NCBI GenBank assembly: GCA_018873245.2 | Contig: JAEMBT020000003.1 | Span: forward strand, 12,059,843 to 12,123,842 | Direction of reading: 5' to 3' | Length of the DNA: 64,000 nt | DNA from: Archegozetes longisetosus | Taxonomy: Eukaryota; Arthropoda; Arachnida; Sarcoptiformes; Trhypochthoniidae | Shown here: in pieces, positions 22,633-34,800 of the stretch | Layout of the letters: every line of letters starts with the position of its first letter | Numbering within the stretch: position 1 is the first letter of the stretch | Notes under the pieces: model-generated | Database searches by the model: none | Seen by the model: only the letters and a program-made list of their open reading frames with translations | Told to the model about the DNA's origin: nothing | Translations under genes and position numbers: made by a program

Positions 22633-25211
22633 ATGTCAAAGTTTTTGGTCAATTTATTTATGTTTAAAACTCGCTTAATTGTAAACACATATACCGTTAC
22701 AACACTTCCCTTGTATTACATAATTCAAAAGCCATGGAAAACATTGCAATCGGCAAAACAAATTAGGTCTAGAAATTTTGAAACAGTAAACGGACAAGTA
22801 GTTTGGACACGACATGATACTCCTATCTATCATCCATTTTTGCGATATCAAACTTATGCACAAGTATTGCAAGATTTGAAGAATAACTATGATCCGAATA
22901 GAGTCATGTTAGGGCAGAGAGATGTCATCGATGACAAACTCCAAACTGATCAAAATGGTACTCATCGAAGTTTGTCTCATGTTCATTCATTTACTATTTT
23001 TTATTTATGGTAAATTTTAGGTCAAGTTATTCGAGTTGATGGAAAAGTATTGCGAAAATTCACTTTAAGTGACAGCTATAAATGGTTAACAGTTACTGAA
23101 GTCGTTGAAAGAGTTGATAATATAGCTAAAGGTTTAGTCAAGTTAGGGGTAAAAAAAGGTGATAAAGTGATACTGTTTGCAGAAACGCGTCTCGAATGGC
23201 TTCTATGTAGTCTTGCAATGATGAAAATTAACGCAATTCTTACTACACTTTACTCGAATTTGGGTAATTCTCGCTCTTTTCGGCTCAACTATTTCATATC
23301 TTATATAAATTTATATTAATAGGAGAATCTGGTCTCATCTATGGTATAAATCAAACTGAAGTCAAAACAATTATCACAACATTTGATTTATTGCCAAAAT
23401 TGAAGTCTTTCATCAGTAAAGTGCCAAACGTAACATCGATTGTCTACATTAAAAATAAGAACGACGTCTTGAAGGACGACTTCCCTCAAAATATAGATAT
23501 AAAGTCACTAAACGAATTGGAACAATTAGGTAGTCATCAAAAAGATATTCAGTTTGATTTACCAAACGCCGATGATATGGCTGTGATTATGTACACTTCT
23601 GGTACAACCGGCAATCCAAAAGCAGTTTGTATTACACATAAACAGTTGATGGCAAGTTTAAGAGTACTTCTGAGTAATACTAAAAATTTGGCGCATGAAG
23701 CAGAAAAACATATTTACATATCATATCTACCATTAGCTCATATTCTAGGATTTACTTTTGAACTGTTTCTGTTTTTTGGTAAGCTATCTGAGCATTAACT
23801 TAAATACTTTTGAAGTATTTGCGATAATTATCTTCAAACTATTAGGAGGTGTAAGGATAGGATATAGTTCTCCCTTCACTCTCACCGATTCATCTCCTGG
23901 TCTGGCCGAGGGTCAAATCAGTGATATCAAACTTCTTCGTCCAACATCAATGATATCAGTACCTCTAGTCTTAGATCGTATATTAAAAGAAATTTATCAG
24001 AAATTGAATTCTCGGACTCCGATCACAGCACCGCTTTTCACTTATCTAATGAATTATAAAATTTATTGGACAAGTAAAGGATATGATACTCCTATTATTA
24101 ATTCGATATTTTGCAAGAAAGTTAAAGAAGCATTAGGAGGGAGGTTAGAATATGTGATCGTTGGTGGAGCACCTCTTAATCGTAGGACACAGGCTTTGAT
24201 TAAGGCTGCACTTAATGTCAAACTTACTCAAGGTATGGATCCACTGACAACTACAGCAAATATTGTATTTATTGAAAAATGGCCTTCAGCTACTTTTCAA
24301 TTGTTTAAGGTTATGGTGCGACTGAAACTGGTGGTGGAATTTTAGGTATGCATTTGGACGATATCTCTTATGGTAGAGTTGGTATACCTTTTGATGGAGT
24401 TATGGTCAAGTTGGTTGATTGGCATGAAGGCGGGTATCACTCAACCGATAAACCGAATCCAAGAGGAGAGATAGTAATTGGTGGTGATACTGTTGCGATG
24501 GGATATTATAAATTACATGAAGAGACAGAAGAGGCATTTAGAGTTGATGAAAATGGTGTTCGTTGGTTTCATACGGGAGATATCGGAGAAGTTTATCCTG
24601 ACGGCAGTTTCAAAATAATTGATCGTAGAAAGGATTTGGTCAAACTACAAAATGGAGAATACGTTTCTCTCGGGAAAGTGAGTTCGAAGATACTAAATAA
24701 TCTTAAAGAAAAAGTTTATATAAATGTGTATATTTTGTCTAATCAGCGATTTTCTGATCAGATGCGAACTTTCTTAATCCATCCATAAGTTTCAATACTT
24801 GAAATTTTTCAGGTCGAAGCAGCCCTTAAGTCATGCGAATATGTGGACAACATATGTGTTTGTGGTGGAGATTTCTCTAACCACTTGGTAGCGATTATTA
24901 CACCTAATCAAAAGCTATTGAGTTTATTAGCTCAAGAATTAGGCAAAGAAGGCATACCACTTGAAAGGTTGTGTCATGACAATGATGTCTGTGAGAGAGT
25001 ATATAATTCTGTGAAAGAAACAGGCATTTCGACCCATTTAAGCAAAAAAGAAATACCGATCAAAATAAAATTAGTTCCCGAAGTTTGGTCTCCAGATAAT
25101 GATACGTTAACTGCAGCCATGAAATTGAAGAGAAAGACTGTGGAAAAAAGATATGAAAAAGAGATCCAGAGAATGTTCGATTCAATAAAAGACGATAGCA
25201 ATAATAAGTAA
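22633..25211 (+). CDS. Acsl: Long-chain fatty-acid-CoA ligase, ACSL3/4 type
   Basis: The enzyme activates long-chain fatty acids with ATP and CoA (EC 6.2.1.3) at ER, mitochondrial outer or lipid-droplet membranes. Six exons splice in frame: 22633-22957, 23021-23263, 23323-23778, 23846-24232, 24310-24677 and 24813-25211. They give 725 aa, the normal family length. An N-terminal hydrophobic anchor lies at about residues 5-32. The ATP/AMP-binding P-loop [11 protein letters not shown] is at 280-290, followed by [19 protein letters not shown] and [10 protein letters not shown]. The fatty-acyl-CoA synthetase signature ([20 protein letters not shown] onward to EYVSLGKV) starts near 559, and the C-terminal [14 protein letters not shown] follows. 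[13 protein letters not shown] and NYKI-type segments align best with human ACSL3/ACSL4 rather than ACSL1/5/6. The first four introns are all phase 1 and split a glycine codon. A decayed tandem copy follows at 25633-28121. Confidence 0.95.
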
Positions 25212-25351
25212 TATTAGAATTCGATATTAAATTTTTAAACCTAAGTTTTTAATGAATTCAATAGTTTTCAGCATTTATAATTATTCAATTATTTAAGTAT
25301 ATATATACATATAAATATGTAAATTGTTTGTTTACTTTGTACAATATGTGC

Positions 25352-25357
25352 AATAAA
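25352..25357 (+). promoter_or_regulatory. Candidate poly(A) signal of ACSL
   Basis: A canonical AATAAA lies about 140 bases after the ACSL stop codon, followed by T-rich sequence. The position is normal for a 3-prime untranslated region end, though AATAAA is common by chance in AT-rich DNA. Confidence 0.45.
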
Positions 25358-25701
25358 ATCTTAACAATTTGAACGTATAAATTCACTTAATTTTTGGTAC
25401 TTTTCAATTTCTCGAGTTTTTGTTCTCATTTTCTTTCTAGCGATAGCTGTAATGTATAAGTTTGAAAGTGATGTTTCGCTTCCTTTAATGACTGTTGAGC
25501 TACTCTTTTGTGAATCTGTATTTACTTGATTAGGTATCTGGTTTTTAGTTTGAAACTAACTCTTAGGTATATTTATTGACTAATATATTATTAATTAGCT
25601 AATTAATAAACTTTATAATAACTGAGTACAAAATGCTAAAGTCTTAGTAATTTTATCAAGTTTAAAACTTATTTAATTGTTAACAAATACACCATAACAA
25701 C

Positions 25702-26239
25702 TGCTGAGCAGGTTCAGGTTCCAGAGGTTCGTATATGAACCTCAAACCTGAATCCGAACCTCTTATAATGTTGGAACCTCGAACTCGACCCCGAACCTAA
25801 AGGTTCTGCACACTGTGAACCTCGAACCTCTACAACTTTTATGTAGACTATTTTGTATATTTTAAATAGTAAACAATATTCTCGAATATGATAATACAAT
25901 ATAATATTGCATGTGTTTAAACTCTTGGTTGGATTATTTTGATAATTAAAACCCTTATTTAGAATTCTATTATTTGCATCATTTCTCAAACAAATATAAA
26001 AGTATATTAATAAATATGATGAAAATTATAATTTTAATTCTTATAATTTAAAATATTGGTTTAAGTAGAGGTTCAAGACTAGAACCTCGAACCTGAACCT
26101 CAAACCTCAGGTTCTAAAACTTCAAACCTCTAACTTAAACCTCTTTCAAAAATTAGAACCCGAACCTGAGTCTAAACCTGAGGTTCAGGTTCAGGTTCAG
26201 GTTCGGGTTCGAGAGGTTCTGAGGTTCATTTATGCACTA
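25702..26239. mobile_element. Inverted-repeat element rich in GGTTC, with 8-bp target duplication, inside the ACSL pseudogene
   Basis: The insert splits pseudogene exon 1 in the segment equivalent to TVTTLPLYY of the intact gene. A perfect 8-base direct repeat ATAACAAC flanks it (25694-25701 and 26240-26247). Both ends are made of GAACCT/AGGTTC units in opposite orientation, the right end as (GGTTCA)n around 26180-26215, with a variable AT-rich middle. The 8-base duplication and a right end reading TAGTGCA when inverted fit a hAT-type non-autonomous element. No transposase frame is present. Confidence 0.7.
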
Positions 26240-26964
26240 ATAACAACACTTCTCTTTTATTGTATAATTCAAAAGCCGTAGACTACTCTTGAAAAAGTAA
26301 ATTGTGATCAATGTAAGTTAGAAGATTCACAAGATCCTAATTTTGCGTGGATTGGAGATGAAGAGGGAGCTAGTCATCCAATGTTGAAAATGAGTACTTT
26401 AAGTGAATCGTTAAGCTTTGTTAAAGACTTCTATGGGTATCATAAACTTATTTTAAATAATCTATAATCAATTGAATTAGCCTTCAATCAAAAGCAAAAA
26501 TGATCTTCATTGAAAATTGTGAAACCGTCAAATATTGTCTTCAGAAGACTATGGATAAAATAGTGAAGTTAGACATATGGATGCAAAATTATTAAAGAGG
26601 TATAAACTAAGCAATTGCAAGTGGCTAACCTATGGACAAGTCGACACTGTAATAACAAATATTGCCAAACGATTCATGGCTAATGGATTCAATTATGGTG
26701 ATAGTTTAATTGTTGTTTGAGAATAGAACTGAATGGTTCCTGTGTGCTCATGGGATCACAAAACTCGGGAGGCTATAGTTACACTATTAGCTAATTTGGC
26801 TGTCTATTCCTTCAATATATGAAAACATGAAAATCTGTCAAACTTCAAACACTGATCACTTCCACAAAATATAATTCTAATATCACCCAGAGATATAGGC
26901 TCTGAGTCAGGCATTCAGTTTTAGACTCCAAGACCTGGCAATCCGTTAATAATAAGGGTATGGT

Positions 26965-27470
26965 ACGTTAGACCGACACTCACTTGCCCAACAGGTACGT
27001 CTGCCCGACAAGTAAGGTTGCCTGTAGTGCCCCGCACAGTCCGAGTTGATTTGAATTTGACATGAAAAAAATCAAATCGAGTCTTCCTCCGAGTCAAGTG
27101 TAGGTTCTACTTTAGAATACAACCCACAATTAAAAGATTATATTTTAAAATTTTGAGCCACGAAGAGTATGGAATAGCAGTGGTTTTTAACGGAAATTAA
27201 TTTATATTCTTGTAATGTGACCTTTCACCTTTAGACTCAACTTCGTATTCTCCTTATTTTAGGCCCAAAAGTAGGGTGTCATTTTACTTTTCACATCAAG
27301 ACGGGTTTAATCACACCCTATTTAACGCGAATCCAATGACCTGTGACCCAGGAGTCGATCGACATCTGTTTTGACCTGCAACGCGCTAGGCTATTTGGCA
27401 CCGTCCTTCCCAGGTTAAAAATTTCTATTGTCGGGCGAATGAGTTGTGGGGTAAGTAAGTGTCGGGCAAG
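26965..27470. mobile_element. Second inverted-repeat element in the ACSL pseudogene
   Basis: The ACSL match stops after the GNP codons near 26945 and resumes near 27475. The intervening DNA is locally GC-richer and has inverted ends: GACACTCACTTGCCC near 26975 on the left and, on the right near 27450-27467, the complement of GACACTTACTTACCCC, each followed inward by GCCCGACA. Coding sequence equivalent to about 110 residues of the intact gene is missing at the site, so insertion was accompanied or followed by deletion. The exact ends and target duplication are not clear. Confidence 0.55.
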
Positions 27471-28124
27471 TGACCTGATCTTTCGTCCAACTTGCATGAC
27501 AACAGTTCCATTAGTTTTAGATGGTATACTAAATCAAACACGAAAAATCAAAAGCTTGAACCGTACTTGCCCTCCATTTTTCAACCATTTATTAGAATAC
27601 AAAACAAAATGGTTTACAAAGGGCCATAAATTAACAATTATTAATTATTGTATTCTAAATTTGAGGTTCAAATAGATGGGAGACAAGCGTGTCGTTGTTG
27701 GCAGCGCTCCTTCTCATGGTAAAACAAAGGCTTTTATTAAATCCGCTCTAGACGTCATTTTAGCTGCAGATTTTGTTCAGTAGCAATTTGTGGCCAAATT
27801 GAATTCAAGTCGAATTGATTCAATTTTTATGCTATTTATACTAACTCGTGGGTTTGGTGCAAGTCAAACAACTAGTGCCGTATAATGTACACGTTTAAAT
27901 GGTGTATCATTTGCAACATTTAGCAGTCCATTACAATGGGTTAAAGTTAAGCTCATATCTTCCGAATAATAAACCGAATCCAACAGTAGAAATAGTAGTT
28001 GGTCAACATATTGTTAACCGCAACTATCAAAAAGAAGAGAGACAGTGTGGAAAAAAGATATCAACAACAAATGAATAAGATGTTCAATTGAGTAGAATAT
28101 GATTGCGATTATATTAAGTAACAA

Positions 28125-28803
28125 TCGGTAAACATATTGAAATAAACTGATAAAAACTGTTGTTTTCGAATCTATTCATTTCAATAAATAAATATTTGAA
28201 TTGATTGTTTCATTTATTTGTTGCATTAATTTGTCCATTTGATTCAAAGTTTTATTATTAAACACTAAAATCATTTTTAAAGTGATGCCTAGTCCTATAT
28301 TAATATTTGTTGCACTGAATTTGCACCAATTCAGTCGAAACATTAATTTTTATGAGTTTCAAATATTGTTATCTAGTTTCGAAATTAGCGGTTTTTGCGC
28401 AAATTATTTGTGTTTTGTTTACCAATAGAGAAAACCAGATCGCAAAGTAACTATGTTTTATGGGAGGAAACGCCTTTACAACTAAAAACTTGCAAAATCC
28501 CCAAAAAGGAAGGCCTTTAGCTTTAGCTCATAGCTCCATAAGCACATGTTTTGGGTGTTGAAACGCGAATTAAACCTTTTAAATAGCAGTAAAAGTAATA
28601 AAATATGATTATTTGCAATATTTAATGCAAGTAACACTTCAGATGTTTGTTAAGTGACATCATTATTGGGCGTCTGTTTTATAAATAACTGTTTAATCAT
28701 TTGTTTTCGAGGGATGTAAACAATTTTTAGTTGTTATTATGTTTAAAGTTGTAAATCAATTGTCACTTATATATGAAGTGAACTGTAAGTTAAGTAATAA
28801 GAA
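28125..28803. other. Intergenic DNA between the ACSL pseudogene and VPS13
   Basis: No gene seen. This AT-rich stretch should contain the VPS13 promoter and 5-prime untranslated region. The VPS13 start context AGAAATGG at 28801-28808 is favourable. Confidence 0.45.
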
Positions 28804-31800
28804 ATGGTTTTCGAAACAATAGTCGCGAATCTGTTGAACAAATATTTGTCAGAATTTGTCGACGAATTAACAGCACAACAGCTGAATGTTTTTGCGTGGA
28901 GTGGAAATATTTCTTTGGACAACATCGCTATCAAAGCGAACGCATTCGATTCTCTGTCTCTACCGTTCCGCGTAACTCACGGACACATCGGACGCATTGA
29001 GACATCCATTCCATGGAAGTCACTCTATTCTTCTCCAGTTGTCATCAAATTGAGTGATGTTTATGTTATCGCTGTTCCCAATGCCGGTACTTATATCAAT
29101 ATTGGGAGTATTTATGTTACTCTATAATACAATTGATTTTCTTTAATAAAGAGGCAAAATATGATCAAATAAATGAGTCACTAATTGAATGGACAAATAA
29201 ACAAAAACAATTAGAGAAAATAGAAGAAGCGAAACAACGATCAAAAGATTCCAGTAATAAATTGTTCATTTTTTTAATTACTCAAGTTCTTTCATTCAGT
29301 TTTAATTTCAACCTCAAATCTTTGTCGCATAGATTCAGATGACAAGAAAAGCGATGATAGCTTTACTACGAAATTTGTGGCTCAAATAGTCAAAAATCTT
29401 CAGGTGTTTATCACAAATGTTCACATCTGTTATGAGGACACTATTTCGTGGCCAAAAAATCCGTTTCAGGTCGGGGTAACTCTTCACAAGTTGGTTTTCG
29501 AAACTCAAAACGATGGGTGCCATAAAACATCGAATCGAGATAACGATAACATTATCTATAAACTGGTTACACTCGAAGGTCTTTCCTTTTATTGGAACTG
29601 CAATCAGGTTTGCATTCATTCGTTTCAGTTTTTTGAGAATAGGTCAAGATTTCTTGAGCCACATTTAAAGTTTAAGAAATCTTATCAGTATATCGAACAA
29701 CTCAATGAAAGTTAATTCTTTTGCTAATTCTGTCCCCAAAGCATGATCTATTATCTCGAATGAGTGATGACATAATTGATGAGATACTTCACGATCGAAT
29801 TGCAACGAAGAGCAAAACACCAAATGATTTGCAATACATTCTATCGCCCATTAATTTGACGTCACATGCAGTTATCAATCGTAAACCAGAAGCTGATTCC
29901 TATAGAATACCAGTAGTAGACATGAACATGGATTTAGATATGTTTGAGTTACAAATGACAAGATTACAATTCGAGTCTTTGATGTTACTATTAGACGCAA
30001 TTGATCGGATGAATTTAGCTAAACCCTATAGGAAATGGAGACCATCGTTTCCAGTCAAAGGTTGCATAAATGCTTCTTATATAGCTTTTATAATATGAAT
30101 TTGGAATTGTCTGATAAATGAGTTACAGGTCATTCAAAGAACTGGTGGCGTTTCGCTTTTAACTCAATAATGGAAACTGATATTAAAAGGCGCGCTAATA
30201 ATTGGTCTTGGAACCATATTAAACAGCATCGCATCAAAATGAAAAACTATCAACAACTATATAAACTGAAACTATTGGGCGAGAAAGTTAACGTTGAAAA
30301 ACTGGAAAAGGAGCTCGATTTGTTTTCAATAGTACTGTCCCGAAGTCAAGCAGAGTTAGAGACACAGCAGATTCTAGAAAGTAAGAAAAAAGAGTCAAAA
30401 AAGGGATGGTTTTCGTGGTGGGGAAAAGAGGATAAGAAAAGTGAAGGTATTGTTGCTTTTATTGCTGCTAATTCGTTATTGATTCAACTGAAAACTGAAC
30501 TTTAATGCAGTATTCTTTTTGAATCTTTAAGCTCAAGGTAATATTGTCAATGACTTGAAGAAAGAGATGACAGCCACAGAGAAAGCAAAACTTTACGAAG
30601 CGATAGGCTATGAAGAAGATATTCCTGAAGAACTTCCACTCAATTTTATAGGACACAAACTGCAATTCACTATCAATAAACTTTTTATAACTATAAACGA
30701 CGCAGACGAAAAAGTCACACAATTGTCACTTGTGTCGGTTCTGTTAAAATTGAATCACAGGCCGTCATCTAATGGTGTGTTTATGGATACTTGTGTTAAA
30801 TCTCTTTATATTTCTGGTATGAGAGGAGTACCCCTTCTAGAAGAGCACACAACTATGGATGTGCTCTCTCTAGAATTTGATATGAATCCACTCGATGAAC
30901 AATACGATTATGGTATGGTTTTTGTTTGAAGCTATTCGTTTTGTTTTGGATGTAATTAATTAAGGTATTATTTTAGGCATAAATATGAAGATGTCTGGTT
31001 TTAAATTAATATACGACGTGAACACTATCAATTGTTTAGTAGAGATGTTATCTCCACCGAAAGATATATCTCTTGACGAATTGCAGTCAATAGCGGCCTC
31101 CAAACTGCAAGACTGGACTCAAAGAACAGCAACAGGTTTAGAGTATGCAATAGATAAACACAAACAAATCAAAATAAATATAGACATCGAGCCATCCTAT
31201 GTAGTGGTTCCACAGTTGGGACAACTAGAGATTGCAGAAAATATTCTTCTAGTCTCATTGGGTTTGTTGTAGTAAAAGTTGAATTTTATAACTTACATAA
31301 ACTAATGAGTTTTATTTGAAATCAGGTCACGTAAATCTATCATCACAATTGATTCCTAAAAGTGAAATTCCGAAAGTTCGTGATTTAATATCAAGTCATT
31401 CAGATCACGAATTAATGTCAAAAATGCGCAGAATGGCGTACGAGTCGTACAAATGCTGTATTTCTGAAGTACAGGTCATTCTCAGCGATATCGAGCATTG
31501 GCAGCAAGATTTAAAATCTTTGGCCACTTCAAGACATCTTTTATATCCTGTTGAATTAACAGTTAATATCGATCGTTCTATTATACCTAATGATCCGCAT
31601 CTGCCAAAGCTGATAGTTAAAGGTATTTGATTAGTTTTCAGCTTTGGTTAATATATAAGTGTACTTATACTTATATCATTATCTATAATAATGAATTTAC
31701 GCTCAGGTAAATTACCTAACATTGAACTGAAAATGAGTGATCATCAAATGTCGAAATTATTCAATTTATTGTTGACTCTGCCATTTGGTGGTGAAAAAGA

Positions 31801-34800
31801 ATCAGAGGAAGAAGCTGATGGTTTGAACTTGGGAGCAATGCGCGCACAAAGAAACGTGCCTACTATCGATTCAAACCAATTAATGGTCGATGCAATCAAT
31901 TATGCAAAACAAACTGCTGCTCAAATTACAGAAAGTAAAGCAATTGAGAAAAAAGGAGATGATGAGCAAAATAAACAAATAATTGCTTACAAGAGTATTA
32001 TTTTTGAGTTTAAGCTGAAGGAGATTTTAGTGTCACTATTTGAAGGCTCACAAAGAGACTCTGCCTCTGCATTAGCGACTGCTCAATTGGTCAGATTTGA
32101 ACTCCATGGAGAATTGTTGACAGACGGATCGTTGTGGACCAGTTGTGTGATCGAAGATTTGTGTCTCAATGATGTCAGAACTACAAGAAAGGATACTGGA
32201 ATCAAAACTTTGTTGGAAAAAAAGTGAGTCGACACTTGATTTTATACAAATGATTTTGAATTTTTCTTATTATATTTTCAGTTTGCTAACTGCTTCCACC
32301 AGTAGTACCAGTCCTAAGACTGAAAAAGATTCAATGTTTTCACTGATTTTAACACAAAAATCTGATGAAAGATTTATTGAAATATCAATGACAGGTTTTA
32401 GACTAATATTAGCGTTGGATTATTTGCTTAATCTTTCGAACTTAATAACAAAGTCATTAGAAACCAGTACAGAAAGCAAACAGCCAGAAACAAAGGCTAA
32501 AACAATTCCAATAACTCCGAGCAAAAAACCTGATAAACAGTTGGGCGAACAAACGAAGAAATCACCCAAAAATGTGTCAGAGGTCATGAATGTTATACGT
32601 TTTAATTTGTCACAAGTGAATATCATTTTACTTGAGTCCATAGAAGTGACAAATGCAACAGCCATTATATTAAGTTGTCAGACGTCCATCGATTTGAAAC
32701 AAAAGACAGACTTTATTCAGCTTTCAGGTCAAGTCTCAGAAATTTCAATGTTTTTAACAAATTATGATCGGTATATTGGTAAAAGAGAAATAGATGCATA
32801 TATTATGAGACCAACAGATTTATCAGTCAATGGAACTATTAATGGTAATTAACTCTTTTGTATTAGATTTTCGTTTAATTCTTGTATTCTGATTCAAAAT
32901 TTCGATATTTTTGAAAGACAAATTTTCGAAATTCCAATTATAAAGTTCTTTGAAATTCACTTTTAAAATATGTTTTAACAATCATTTTTTAAAATTTAAG
33001 GCGATCGTCAAATGATAGATATTACATTCACTGATATCCGTATTTTCATTTCTCCTCCAATGGTCAATATTGTTGTTAATATATTATCCAAATTGGGATC
33101 AAGTGAAGCAGAAGAACTTACGTCTTCGGATAAAGTAACCAATGTTTCAGATCTGTTTAAGCCGCAACTCAATAATATAAAAAGTTGGTATTTGAGTTAT
33201 ACTGGTATTTCTGCTGCTGAAGAAGTGACTGAAGAATTCGTTGTTGTACCATCACCAGAGAAAACACCAAACGATCAGCAAGTTTTCGTCAATATTCAAT
33301 CTATAAGTATCGTTATAGAATCTGGGGGTTTGGATTCTCAGCCTCTAATCAAGTTGGACTCATATTTCAATGGAAAACTTGTTGGTTATAGATCATTGTC
33401 TGTCAATTGCTCTCTTATTGCTAATTATTATAATGAAGATATCTTTTCGTGGGAACCACTCATCGAACCGATTGAAGGTAAATCTTATATCAATGTTAAA
33501 AATTCTGATGTGAAATATCCTTAGTATGTGTACATATATAATTATAAATATTAATATATATTAAATTCCTTGTGAATCAATAAAAAATAGGTGGAAAAAA
33601 TCCTTGGGATTTCCAAATCGAAGTTTTACTAGAAGAAAATGGTAAAACCGATATAAAACTAGAATCTAATGAGCAGTTGGAGATAACAATGACCAAAACA
33701 TTAATCGGTGTTTTGAGTTCACTTAATGAGGCGTTCGCTAATGCGGTCACTAAACAATTGCCTGCGAGAGAAGATAATGTAGTAATTGTTAAAAACTATT
33801 TAGGCCTCGATTTATATTTATTTCTATCTGAAAGTACTTTAAAAACTCGAGCGAATAATGTCAGTAATAGTAAAAAAGGAAAAGCAAAAGCAGTTACTGA
33901 AAGTGAAACTCTTGTGATAAAATCTGGTGATCAAATGTCTCTCATCGCTACTGATCTCAAAGAAGTAGAGCTTAATATAGGTCTCAAGCTTGACAATGAA
34001 AAAGAATTAAGCCGTTGTATCACTTGTCACGGACATAATATTAGGTATTTTTTTAAGTTTTTTAGGTCAAGATTTTATTCATTCAATTTTTTCATCAATT
34101 AAGATGTTATAATCTGCCGAGAAAATCGTATCCCAGTAATGAATTCTGGAAATGGATTGTTGAGGTCGAAGATATCGATGCCTTCACAAAAACTGTCACA
34201 TTTAAATCGAACGCACAAATAGTAAACGAATTCAATATTTCTCTCGATGTTTACTGTTCTAAAAATGAAGAGCAAGTACTGATCGGTCGAGCTAAACCAT
34301 TATCCAACTTAGAACTGCCACTCGATGTAGTCTATGGTTTGTTCTGTTTACTTTTTTTTAAACTAATTTACAATATTGACAATGACACTAATATCGGTAG
34401 TAACTAAATTTAATATCAAACAAAATTAGGTGAAAGCAGTCAATTAATGGTTAAGCCATCAGATGATTATAAAATCAGTGCAAACATTGATTGGCGTAAT
34501 AGTGAACAATACGCCAAATCAGGAATGCTTTGCCTCCCATTATGTGAATCTTCAAATAATAAACAGCCTTTGATTCTGTGCTGTGATTCACTCACAAATG
34601 ACAGAGACAAGTTCTATATCAAAGTCAAGTGTGATAACAAAGAAGTGCACTTTGAAGACACAAATGCAACGAGCATTAATTCAATATTATATCAAATAAG
34701 ACTCATACCAATTGTTAAATTGAGGAATCTATTACCTTATAATATAAGCTATTCTACCGAAGGAATTGATCAACTTTTCACTGTTGATTCAGGAAATGAA

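Larger units (their letters stand above)
25633..28121 (+). pseudogene. Decayed tandem ACSL paralogue
   Basis: The sequence aligns in order with the neighbouring ACSL gene. It begins at ATG 25633 (MLKS then two stops, matching MSKF) and runs on to the hydrophobic exon 1 region. A stretch near 26335-26466 follows (NFAWIGDEEGASHPMLK against the region containing YHPFLRYQ). Next is KWLTYGQVDTVITNIAKRF (about 26620-26680, matching exon 2), then LCAHG, then GNP of the P-loop near 26940. Later parts are FRPTCMTTVPLVLDGIL (27480-27535), KRVVVGSAPSHGKTKAFIK (27685-27745), GFGASQTTSAV, and the final KKRETVWKKRYQQQM-like end with stop at 28119-28121. Stops and frameshifts are scattered. The part carrying most of the P-loop downstream region and the TGDIGE signature is lost. 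Two transposable elements interrupt it (25702-26239 and about 26965-27470). Confidence 0.88.

Noticed and set aside
22675-22872. Minus-strand frame of 65 codons
   Set aside because: It lies wholly antisense to ACSL exon 1.
29608-29715. Reading through VPS13 intron 3 as coding
   Set aside because: It stays open to about 29715 but then cannot rejoin the downstream frame with any usable donor. Splicing 29608-29741 keeps phase.
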